Shown here in pieces: positions 8,918-16,909 of a stretch of 46,632 bases of DNA. Source of the DNA: JBFWYO01 sp050186335 (GTDB lineage: Bacteria > Pseudomonadota > Alphaproteobacteria > Bin65); NCBI GenBank assembly GCA_050186335.1, contig JBFWYO010000031.1, positions 1 through 46,632 of the forward strand, written 5' to 3'. Below the pieces are notes generated by a model that was not told the origin of the DNA, ran no database searches, and saw nothing but the letters and a program-made list of their open reading frames with translations. The stretch's first letter is position 1. Each line of letters opens with the position of its first letter. The position numbers were made by a program, and so were the translations under genes.

Positions 8918-9450
8918 TTCAAATGCTCCTGCAGGCGCGGCATCAGTTCGACGAAATTGCACGGCATATGCCGCGCGTCCAATTGGAACACGAGAATGTC
9001 GTCCCACGCATCCTTGCAGGCGCCCGGCGAACCGGGCAGCGCGAACAGATAAGTGCCGCCGGCCACGCCGGCCGTGGCGCGCGACTGGATCGTCGATGTC
9101 TTGATCTTCTGATAGGACAGCATGCGAAACAGCTCGCCGAAGCCCGAGATCTCCTTTTCGTAGACCGATTGGAACGCCTCCGGCGTCACGTCGCGGCCGG
9201 TGACGCCGGTGCCGCCGGTCGAAATCACCGCGTCGACGTTGGGATCGGCGATCCACTTCTTAAGTTGCGCCACGATCGACGCCTGGTCGTCCTTGACGAT
9301 GATCTTTGCTACGACTTTATGACCGGCGCCCTCGATGCGCTCGACCAGTGTGCGGCCGGATTTGTCGTCCGCTTCCGTGCGCGTGTCCGAGACCGTCAGC
9401 ACGGCGATGTTGATCGGAACGAATTTCCGGCTTTCGTCAATTCCGGGCAT
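8914..9450 (-). CDS. moaB: Molybdenum cofactor biosynthesis protein B
   Basis: MoaB/Mog-family protein of 178 aa that adenylylates molybdopterin before metal insertion. The molybdopterin-binding core is VISTGGTGVTGRDVTPEAF, preceded by the N-terminal INIAVLTVSDTRTEADDKSGRTL and followed by SRATAGVAGGTYLFALPGSPGACKDAWDDIL. These are full-length MoaB landmarks. It overlaps the upstream transglycosylase by 14 bp and the downstream DUF2927 gene by 4 bp. Other molybdenum cofactor genes are not in the window. Confidence 0.95.
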   Translation of the reverse strand: MPGIDESRKFVPINIAVLTVSDTRTEADDKSGRTLVERIEGAGHKVVAKIIVKDDQASIVAQLKKWIADPNVDAVISTGGTGVTGRDVTPEAFQSVYEKEISGFGELFRMLSYQKIKTSTIQSRATAGVAGGTYLFALPGSPGACKDAWDDILVFQLDARHMPCNFVELMPRLQEHLK

Positions 9451-11263
9451 TGAACGGCACCTTTATGTCGGTGTCGAACTGGCGGTAGATCGGCTGCTTG
9501 CCGTTGGCCAGCGCGTCCAACGTATAGGTCGGCTGGCCCAGGCGGATACGGTAGACCCATTCATTATACATCACGCGCCGCGTGTAGATGCGGGTTTCGC
9601 GGAACGCGATGCCCTCCAGGAACAGCAGCGGATCCTCGCGATAGACCCATTTGTTGAGGCTGCCCTCGCCCGCGTTATAGGCGGCGAAGGCGTATAGCAG
9701 ATTTCCGCCGATGCCCGGCTGCTCGAGCAGGAAGCGCAGGAATTTCTGCCCGAGTTCGACGTTGAACAGCGGATCGTAGAGCCGGTCGGTCTGCGCCTGC
9801 CTTAAAAGCCTGTCGCCGGCGATGAAGCTCGCCGTGCCCGGCATCAACTGCATCAGTCCGCGGGCGCCCGCCGTGCTGCGCGCATCGGTCATGAATGCCG
9901 ATTCCTGGCGCATGACTGCGAAGATCACCGCGCGATCGAGCGTATACCCATCGCGCGGCTCCCAGTGCGGCAGCGGATAGAGCGAGACATCGACGACGTG
10001 GTTGCGCTTGTAGATCAGGCGCTGGCCGATGCGATAGGCCAGGCCCGGCATGTCGCCCGAATCGGCTATGGCGACGAAACTGTTGGTCTTGTCTTCGTGG
10101 CCGTAGATATAGAGCCGCGCCAATTCTTCCTCAGCCCAGCGCGTCACGCCGATCTGCGCCAGCGCAAAGCCGCGTTCGCCGCCGGGCGTCGCGCGCAGCT
10201 GCGCGAGGTGCTGCGGATTGGCGCTCGGCACGGTCCAGTTGAATTCGTGCCTGATGCCGAGCGTGTGGCGCGCCAGCATGCCGTAAAACGTGCGCTGGAA
10301 TTTCGCCGCCAGCTCCAGCCACTTGTTGGCGTCTTTCGGCCTGCCGGCGGCAATCAGCGCGCGCGCCGCCCAGAAACCGCCGGCCGAAACCATCCAATCG
10401 GATTCGTTGTTCGCTTCGGCGACCGCGGTGAAGTGCGCGACCGCGTCGTCATATTTCTTCTGGTGCCAGGCGGCCAGGCCGGCGATCCAATGGGCCTCGG
10501 CCAGCAGAGCGCCCGAACGCTTCGCCGCCGGCTGCCCCCACTCCAGCGCCTTGTCGCTCCTGCCGGCGTAGAAATAGCGCGCGGCCAGCGTCAGCTTATT
10601 GTTGTCCAGCCGCGCCGGACCGAGCAGGGCATCGGCGGTCTTGCGTTCGAGCACTTTGGCCGCGGCGTCCAGCCGTTCGCGCTTGATCAGGAGGTCGAAC
10701 TCGCGCTGCAGGGCGGCCGCCAGCCGCTGTTGCTGCGCGTTGAGCGCGGGCTGCGGCAGCACCGGACCCGGCTGCACCTCCCAGAACTCGCGGTGGCTCA
10801 GCGTGCCGACCGGCGCGCGCGGGGCGGCGGCGCCGCGCGGACGCTTTTTCAGCGCCATCGCGTAAATCCGCTCGGCCGCCGGCAGATCGGCGTATTTGTC
10901 CAGCCAGTTCTTGAGTTCGGCAAATTTCGCCGTGTAGGCGTAGTGGAGATAGCGGTGCGACTGCACGTGGCCGAGCAGTACCTTGTTTTGCACCTGGGCC
11001 GTCAATTTGTCCGCTTCGGCCCAGCGCGCCAATTCCTGCGCGTCGAAAATTTTCCGGTAGAGCTCGACGTCCGCGTCGCTCAATACCTTGGGCAGTTCGA
11101 TGCGCGGCTTGAGCCGCGCGACCGTCATGCTGCGCGGCGCTTCGGCTTGCTGCACGGCGGGCGCCTCGGCCAGCGCTGGGCTCGTCGCGGCCGGGCCGAT
11201 CAGCGCGACGATGGCCGCACCGGCCACGAAAAAACGACCCCAAACTTGCGCATCGTTATGCAT
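9437..11263 (-). CDS. Soluble lytic murein transglycosylase (GH23)
   Basis: Periplasmic enzyme that cleaves peptidoglycan glycan strands, leaving 1,6-anhydro-muramic ends. It is 608 aa with an N-terminal signal (VAGAAIVALIGPAATSPALAEA). A long alpha-superhelical region with TPR-like repeats follows (for example YFYAGRSDKALEWGQPAA and WHQKKYDDAVAHF). The C-terminal SLT domain contains VMRQESAF with the catalytic glutamate at about residue 454, then STAGARGLMQLMPGTA and AYNAGEGS. The length and layout match Slt70-type enzymes. It sits 62 bp downstream of the uracil-DNA glycosylase on the same strand. Confidence 0.95.
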   Translation of the reverse strand: MHNDAQVWGRFFVAGAAIVALIGPAATSPALAEAPAVQQAEAPRSMTVARLKPRIELPKVLSDADVELYRKIFDAQELARWAEADKLTAQVQNKVLLGHVQSHRYLHYAYTAKFAELKNWLDKYADLPAAERIYAMALKKRPRGAAAPRAPVGTLSHREFWEVQPGPVLPQPALNAQQQRLAAALQREFDLLIKRERLDAAAKVLERKTADALLGPARLDNNKLTLAARYFYAGRSDKALEWGQPAAKRSGALLAEAHWIAGLAAWHQKKYDDAVAHFTAVAEANNESDWMVSAGGFWAARALIAAGRPKDANKWLELAAKFQRTFYGMLARHTLGIRHEFNWTVPSANPQHLAQLRATPGGERGFALAQIGVTRWAEEELARLYIYGHEDKTNSFVAIADSGDMPGLAYRIGQRLIYKRNHVVDVSLYPLPHWEPRDGYTLDRAVIFAVMRQESAFMTDARSTAGARGLMQLMPGTASFIAGDRLLRQAQTDRLYDPLFNVELGQKFLRFLLEQPGIGGNLLYAFAAYNAGEGSLNKWVYREDPLLFLEGIAFRETRIYTRRVMYNEWVYRIRLGQPTYTLDALANGKQPIYRQFDTDIKVPFNARN

Positions 11264-11325
11264 GCTCGAATTGCCCCGTCATGTTCGGCGCGAACCCCTT
11301 CGCGCATTTCTGTTTGGGCGAGGGA

Positions 11326-12174
11326 TCACGCCCCGTCAAGCCGCGATTTTATCGCCAGCAAGTCGCGCCAGGCTTCGCGCTTGTGTGCCGGCGTGCGCAG
11401 CAAATAGGCGGGGTGGTACAAAGGCGTCGCCGCGATCGGCGCGTCGCCGCGCGTCTGCATGCCCGGCGTTGCATACTCGAACCACTTGCCGCGGATCTTG
11501 GTGATGCCGTCGGCGGTGCCCAGCAGGGTCTTCGCCGAACTGCCGCCGACGAATACCAGCAGTTTGGGCGCCACCAATTCGATATGCCGCTCGACGAACG
11601 GCTGGCACATGGAAATTTCCGCCGCGGTTGGCGTCCGATTGCCGGGCGGGCGCCAGAACAGCATGTTGGTGATGTAGGCGCTGGTGCGATCAAGGCCGAT
11701 CCAGCCAATCATGCGGTCTAACAATTGTCCGCTGACGCCGACGAACGGCAAGCCTTGCCGGTCCTCGTCCGCGCCCGGCGCTTCGCCCACGAACATGATG
11801 CCGGCGTTCGGATTGCCGTCGGCGAATACTGTGTTCATCGCGGTCGCCTTCAACGGGCATGCGTCAAACTTCTCCAGGGCCGCGCGTAATTCCTCCAGGG
11901 TGGTCGCCGCGGCGGCGGCCTCCCGGGCGCTGAGGACGACGGCATCGGCCTGTTGCGCGGCCGGGGCGGCGAACAAGGCGGCCGGCATCGGGGCCGGGGC
12001 GGCGGCCGGCCGGGTCGCCGGCGGCGATGCGGCAATCGTCGCCGCCGGGACATTGGAGCCGGACCGCGCGGTGGGGCTCTGGTAGCGGTTGATCGGCGCA
12101 TCGCCGATCGCTTCGTCGGCGCCGGCGTCGATCTGCCAGCGCAGCATTTCAAGGGGGGACAAATGCTCGATCAT
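11326..12174 (-). CDS. Family 4-type uracil-DNA glycosylase (two canonical cluster cysteines replaced)
   Basis: DNA repair enzyme that excises uracil. The protein is 282 aa from MIEHLSPLEMLRW; the upstream frame extension lacks conservation. Catalytic motifs are MFVGEAPGADEDRQGLPFVG and the C-terminal HPAYLLR. In classical family 4 enzymes four cysteines hold a [4Fe-4S] cluster. Here the first pair reads KFDAC, with phenylalanine where the first Cys should be. The second pair reads MLFWRPPGNRTPT then SMC, with tryptophan at the third Cys. Only two of four ligands remain. The N-terminal 90 residues are Ala/Pro-rich and probably disordered. Divergent from the ETF-QO gene, 140 bp between starts. 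Confidence 0.9.
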   Translation of the reverse strand: MIEHLSPLEMLRWQIDAGADEAIGDAPINRYQSPTARSGSNVPAATIAASPPATRPAAAPAPMPAALFAAPAAQQADAVVLSAREAAAAATTLEELRAALEKFDACPLKATAMNTVFADGNPNAGIMFVGEAPGADEDRQGLPFVGVSGQLLDRMIGWIGLDRTSAYITNMLFWRPPGNRTPTAAEISMCQPFVERHIELVAPKLLVFVGGSSAKTLLGTADGITKIRGKWFEYATPGMQTRGDAPIAATPLYHPAYLLRTPAHKREAWRDLLAIKSRLDGA

Positions 12175-12314
12175 TGGATCAATGTAACATCGTCGCACGG
12201 TCTGGGACAGCAAGCGCGACTATGTTATGGAATGAGCGGCGGCGCTTGACGGGCCCCAGCCGCCAGGCTAACCGCGCGAAAGCAAAGAGAAATTTGAGGT
12301 CGGTGGGAGAGACG

Positions 12315-13964
12315 ATGGATCGCGAGTCGATGCAGTACGACGTGGTGATCGTCGGCGCCGGCCCCTCGGGCCTGGCCGCCGCGATCCGTCTGAAGCAACT
12401 GGCCGCCGAGCAGAACCACGAAGTCAGCGTCTGCGTGGTCGAGAAGGGCTCGGAGGTCGGCGCGCACATTCTTTCGGGTGCGGTGCTCGAAACCCGCGCG
12501 CTCGACGAACTGATCCCCGACTGGAAGGCCAAGGACGCACCGATCAAGACGCCGGTCGCCGCCGAAAAATTCCTGTTCCTGACCGAGAAAGGCGGCTTCG
12601 GCGTGCCGCATGCGTTGCTGCCGCCGCCGATGCAGAACCACGGCAATTACATCATCAGCCTGGGCAGCCTGTGCCGTTGGCTGGGCGCGCAGGCCGAAGC
12701 GCTGGGGGTGGAAATCTATCCGGGCTTCGCCGCCGAGGAATTGTTGCTGACCGAGGCGGGTGCGGTGCGCGGGATCGCCACCGGCAACATGGGCGTCGGC
12801 CGCGACGGCAAGCCCACGGATCATTTCCAGCCCGGTATGGAGCTGCACGCAAAATACACGTTTTTCGCCGAAGGCTGCCGCGGCTCGCTGGGCAAGCAGT
12901 TGATGGCGAAATTCAAGCTGAACGAGAACAGCGAGCCGCAAACCTACGGCATCGGCATCAAGGAGCTGTGGGAAGTAGCCGCCGAGCAGCACAAGCCCGG
13001 TCTGGTCATGCACACCGCCGGCTGGCCGCTGACCGGCGACACCTATGGCGGCTCGTTCCTGTATCACTTCGAGAATCGCCAGGTCGCGGTCGGCTTCGTG
13101 ATCGGGCTCGACTACAAGAATCCGCTGCTCAGCCCATTCGACGAATTCCAGCGCTTCAAGCTGCACCCGAAGGTCCGGCAGACCTTCGAAGGCGGCAAGC
13201 GCATCTCCTACGGCGCGCGGGCGCTCAACGAAGGCGGGCTGCAATCGCTGCCCAAGCTGACCTTCCTCGGCGGTGTGCTGATCGGCTGCGAGGCCGGCAC
13301 GTTAAATATGCCTAAGATCAAGGGCACCCATACCGCCATGAAGTCGGGCATGCTGGCCGCGGAGGCGGCGTTTGTCGCGCTCAAGGCCGGAGCCGCCGGC
13401 CACGACGAGTTGAAAGGCTACGCCGAGTCGTTCGACAAATCCTGGGTGCGCGCCGAGCTGCATGCGGCGCGCAACGTGCGCCCGTCGTTCAAATGGGGCC
13501 TGCTCGGCGGCACCCTATATACCGGCGTCGATCAGATCCTGTTCCGGGGCAAGGCGCCGTGGACGCTCAAGCACGGCCACAAGGACAACGAGACATTGGT
13601 CGCCAAGGACAAGGCCAAGCGGATCGACTATCCGAAGCCGGACGGCAAGATCACGTTCGACAAGCTGTCGTCGGTGTTCATCTCGAACACCAACCACGAG
13701 GAGAACCAGCCGATCCATCTCGTGCTCAAAGATCCGAAAATCGCCGTCGAGCACAATCTAAAACTGTATGATGCTCCGGAACAGCGCTATTGCCCGGCGG
13801 GCGTCTACGAGATCGTGCGCGACGGCGAGGGGGCGAATCCGCGATTGCAGATCAACGCGCAGAATTGCGTTCACTGCAAGACCTGCGACATAAAAGATCC
13901 GCTGCAGAACATCAATTGGACGACGCCAGAGGGGGGCGGCGGGCCGAACTATCCCAACATGTGA
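12315..13964 (+). CDS. Electron-transfer flavoprotein:ubiquinone oxidoreductase
   Basis: Membrane-associated flavo-iron-sulfur enzyme that passes electrons from ETF (fed by acyl-CoA and other dehydrogenases) to ubiquinone. The chosen start MDRESMQYDVVIVGAGPSGLAAA follows GGTGGGAGAGACG, and the FAD dinucleotide-binding site lies at residues 12-20. The C-terminus carries the single [4Fe-4S] site: CPAGVYEI, then NCVHCKTCDIKDP, and it ends TPEGGGGPNYPNM, the classic ETF-QO tail. The length of 549 aa is normal. ETF itself is not in the window. The protein would serve acyl-CoA oxidation, including products of the CoA-based cluster at 34579-44890 (inference). Confidence 0.96.
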   Translation: MDRESMQYDVVIVGAGPSGLAAAIRLKQLAAEQNHEVSVCVVEKGSEVGAHILSGAVLETRALDELIPDWKAKDAPIKTPVAAEKFLFLTEKGGFGVPHALLPPPMQNHGNYIISLGSLCRWLGAQAEALGVEIYPGFAAEELLLTEAGAVRGIATGNMGVGRDGKPTDHFQPGMELHAKYTFFAEGCRGSLGKQLMAKFKLNENSEPQTYGIGIKELWEVAAEQHKPGLVMHTAGWPLTGDTYGGSFLYHFENRQVAVGFVIGLDYKNPLLSPFDEFQRFKLHPKVRQTFEGGKRISYGARALNEGGLQSLPKLTFLGGVLIGCEAGTLNMPKIKGTHTAMKSGMLAAEAAFVALKAGAAGHDELKGYAESFDKSWVRAELHAARNVRPSFKWGLLGGTLYTGVDQILFRGKAPWTLKHGHKDNETLVAKDKAKRIDYPKPDGKITFDKLSSVFISNTNHEENQPIHLVLKDPKIAVEHNLKLYDAPEQRYCPAGVYEIVRDGEGANPRLQINAQNCVHCKTCDIKDPLQNINWTTPEGGGGPNYPNM

Positions 13965-13970
13965 GGCACC

Positions 13971-15719
13971 GTGAATTTTGAATTCAACCAATCCGTCGCC
14001 GCCCGCCGCACCCTCGCGGCGATCGTCGCCATCGGCCTGATCGGCATCGGCCTGACGGGTGCCGGCTCGGCCTGGGGACAGGCCAAGAAGCCGGATCAGC
14101 GCGATGCGCCGATGTCGACCCTGGGCGCCTACCTATCCGGCGCCTACGGCGAAACCAAATCCGATTTCGCCTGGGCCTCGCAGGCGCTGGCGCGCGCATT
14201 GCAGGCCGATCCGGATAACCCCGAGCTGCAAACTCGACTGCTGGCGAGCTATATCGCCGACGGCAGGATCGAGTCCGCACTGACGGTGGCGAAGAAGATT
14301 GCCGAGCACTCGCCGAACGACGAGCTCGCCAATCTTACGCTCGGCACCGATGCCGCACGCCGGAAGGATTTCAAGGCCGCCAGGGCGGCGTTCGGCCGCA
14401 TCGGCCGCGATGGGCCGAACGCGCTGATCATGCCGCTGGTCATGGCCTGGGTTGAAATGGGCCTGGGCGACGCCAACAAGGCGATCGAAGCGATGAAGCC
14501 GCTGGACGCGCTGAGCGGCGTCGGCAATTTCCAGGACATGCATGCGGGCTTTATTTTGGAGTTGGCCGGCAAGAAGGCCGAAGCCGAGAAGCATTTCCGC
14601 GCCGCGTACGAGCGCACCAGCCCGCCGTCGCTGCGCATCGCCGACGCGCTGGCGACGTTCTATTGGAAACAGAACCGCAAGGATGACGCGCGCAAGATCT
14701 ACCGCGAGTTCCTCGTCATCTATCCGCAATCGCTCAATGTCGAGATCGCCCTGCAGCGGCTCGAGCAGGGCAAGGCGCCCGATTCGGTCGTGGCGTCCCC
14801 GGCCGGCGGGCTCGGCGAAGCGCTGTTCAATATCGCCGGCGCGATGCAGCAGGAGAATCTGACCAAGCGGTCGCTGATCTATGCGCGTCTGGCCCTGCAC
14901 CTCAGGCCGGACTCGGCAGCGACGCGCTTTCTGATCGCGTCGCAACTCGAGGGTCTCGAGCGGCCGGAAGAGGCGATCCTCATGTATCGTTCGATCCCGA
15001 ACGATTCGAGCTACTCGTGGACCGCGCGACTTGCCGCGGTGACCGACCTGGTCGCGCTTAAGCGGGTTCCGGAAGCGGTCAAGATCCTCGAGGAAATGTC
15101 GAACGAGCGGAAAGAGCGATCGGATTCGCTGGTCCTGCTCGGCAACGTCCACCGGAGCGAGAAGGCGTTCGACAAGGCCGTCGCCGCGTACGATCGCGCA
15201 TTCGCGCGCATTCCCAAGCTCGAGCAAAGACACTGGAACCTGCTCTATTCGCGCGGGATCGCGCTCGAGCGCACCAAGCAGTGGGATCGCGCGGAGGCGG
15301 ATTTTAAACGCGCGCTCGAACTCAATCCGGACGAACCGTATGTGCTCAACTATCTCGCCTATTCGTGGGTAGAGCGCGGCGTGAACCTGATCGAAGCCGA
15401 GAAAATGCTCGAGAAGGCGGTCAGCCTGCGTCGCACCGACGGCTACATCGTCGACAGCCTGGGCTGGGTGCTCTACACCACGGGCCGCTTTGCCGAGGCA
15501 GTGAAGCACCTCGAGCGCGCGGTCGAATTGCGGCCGGTCGATCCGACCATCAACGATCATCTGGGCGATGCGTATTGGCGCGTTGGCCGTTACGACGAGG
15601 CGCGCTTCCAGTGGAGCCGCGCGCTCTCGCTGGAGCCGGAACCCGACGACCTGCCGAAAATAAAGGACAAGCTGGAGAAGGGCTTGCCCGCCGACGCCGG
15701 GAAGCAGCCGCAGAAGTGA
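13971..15719 (+). CDS. Exported tetratricopeptide-repeat protein
   Basis: TPR protein of 582 aa that starts with GTG 6 bp after the ETF-QO stop. The N-terminus has a signal/anchor segment (TLAAIVAIGLIGIGLTGAGSAWGQA). The rest is a nearly continuous TPR superhelix, for example ALARALQADPDNPELQTRLLASYIADGR, AEADFKRALELNPDEPYVLNYLAYSWVERG, and AVKHLERAVELRPVDPTINDHLGDAYWRVGRYDEARFQWSRAL. No catalytic motif is seen. Proteins of this type next to ispE are frequent in alphaproteobacteria and are thought to be envelope scaffolds. Its stop overlaps the ispE start as GTGA, so ispE translation is coupled to it. Confidence 0.9.
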   Translation: MNFEFNQSVAARRTLAAIVAIGLIGIGLTGAGSAWGQAKKPDQRDAPMSTLGAYLSGAYGETKSDFAWASQALARALQADPDNPELQTRLLASYIADGRIESALTVAKKIAEHSPNDELANLTLGTDAARRKDFKAARAAFGRIGRDGPNALIMPLVMAWVEMGLGDANKAIEAMKPLDALSGVGNFQDMHAGFILELAGKKAEAEKHFRAAYERTSPPSLRIADALATFYWKQNRKDDARKIYREFLVIYPQSLNVEIALQRLEQGKAPDSVVASPAGGLGEALFNIAGAMQQENLTKRSLIYARLALHLRPDSAATRFLIASQLEGLERPEEAILMYRSIPNDSSYSWTARLAAVTDLVALKRVPEAVKILEEMSNERKERSDSLVLLGNVHRSEKAFDKAVAAYDRAFARIPKLEQRHWNLLYSRGIALERTKQWDRAEADFKRALELNPDEPYVLNYLAYSWVERGVNLIEAEKMLEKAVSLRRTDGYIVDSLGWVLYTTGRFAEAVKHLERAVELRPVDPTINDHLGDAYWRVGRYDEARFQWSRALSLEPEPDDLPKIKDKLEKGLPADAGKQPQK

Positions 15720-16702
15720 CCCGCGCAAAAGCAAAGCAGAAAACGGCCGCGAAAAAGCGCACGGCCAAGCGAACGAAACCCGCCGCGCCGTCCTTAGCGC
15801 CGCCCGTGGCGCCGGTCGTCGAGCCGGCTTGCGCCAAAATCAACCTGTTCCTGCACATCTTAGGCAAGCGCAAGGACGGCTATCACCTGCTGGACAGTCT
15901 GGTCGTGTTCGCCGACGTGCACGACACGATCGAAGTCAGGCCGGCGAAGTCGCTGTCGTTGACCGTCAAAGGCCCGTTCGCGGCGGCGCTGAAGAAATCC
16001 GGCGCGACGCGGAACAATCTCGTTTTGCGGGCTGCCCGGGCGCTGCAGAAGGCGGCAAAGGTAAGATCCGGCGCCGCGATCGCGCTGACCAAGCGCATGC
16101 CCGTAGCGTCCGGCATCGGCGGCGGTTCGGCCGACGCGGCGGCCACGCTCAGGGCGCTGGCGCGTTTATGGCAGCTGAACGTCGATGACGCGGCGATGGC
16201 GAAAATCGGTTTGGCGCTCGGCGCCGACGTGCCGGTCTGCCTGGCAGGCAAGGCCGCCTACGTCGGCGGAGTCGGCGACGCGCTGGCGCCGGCCTCGGTG
16301 TTGCCGGCGGCGCCCATGGTGCTGGTCAATCCCGGTATCGCCGTGCCGACCAAGACCGTCTTCAAGCGCCGCACCGGCGCGTTCTCGGAGCCGGGCCGGT
16401 TCGCCGATCCCGCGCGCAACGCAACCGCGCTCGGCATTTTGCTCGCGCGCACGCACAACGATTTGACCGTCCCGGCGCTCGGCATCGCGCCGGTCATTGC
16501 CGATATCATCGCCCGCCTGTTCGCCCAACCCGGCTGTTCCATCGCGCGCATGTCGGGCAGCGGCGCCACTTGCTACGGAATCTTCGAAACCGATGCGCAG
16601 GCCGAAGCCGCGGCGGCGGCGCTGCGCGCCATGCATCGGAAATGGTGGGTGCAGCAGACGCAGCTTGTCGCCGACACGGCCGCGGTGGCGCCAATCTGGT
16701 AA
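15716..16702 (+). CDS. ispE: 4-diphosphocytidyl-2-C-methyl-D-erythritol kinase
   Basis: GHMP kinase of the MEP isoprenoid pathway that phosphorylates CDP-methylerythritol at the 2-position. Motifs are ACAKINLFLHILGKRKDGYHLLDSLVVFAD at the N-terminus, the ATP-binding MPVASGIGGGSADAAATLRAL, and MSGSGATCYGIF near the end. The start is taken as GTG at 15716, overlapping the TPR stop. This gives 328 aa with an unusual extension of about 38 residues rich in Lys/Ala/Pro (TRAKAKQKTAAKKRTAKR) before the conserved domain. A second in-frame GTG at 15806 would remove most of it. The coupled overlap favours the long form, but this is not settled. Confidence 0.93.
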   Translation: MTRAKAKQKTAAKKRTAKRTKPAAPSLAPPVAPVVEPACAKINLFLHILGKRKDGYHLLDSLVVFADVHDTIEVRPAKSLSLTVKGPFAAALKKSGATRNNLVLRAARALQKAAKVRSGAAIALTKRMPVASGIGGGSADAAATLRALARLWQLNVDDAAMAKIGLALGADVPVCLAGKAAYVGGVGDALAPASVLPAAPMVLVNPGIAVPTKTVFKRRTGAFSEPGRFADPARNATALGILLARTHNDLTVPALGIAPVIADIIARLFAQPGCSIARMSGSGATCYGIFETDAQAEAAAAALRAMHRKWWVQQTQLVADTAAVAPIW

Positions 16703-16909
16703 TTCGATGGCGGTTTTTGGCGCGGCTGTTCGCCTCGAAGCATAATTGCTGCACGCTGCCGCTCCGTCGGTTGCGGGCGCGCGATAAAGCGGTGTATAAA
16801 GTATCATACTATTTACTTATAAAATTCGTTCAGCCACTTGGGGAGCTGCAACCAAGCAGCTTGAATCCGGTCACTCGGGTTCCGGCTGATTGGCCGAAAG
16901 GGGAAGCGC

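Noticed and set aside
14133..15734. Minus-strand open frame of 533 codons opposite the TPR gene
   Set aside because: Low-information translation. The plus strand encodes a clear TPR protein with a signal peptide and coupling to ispE.
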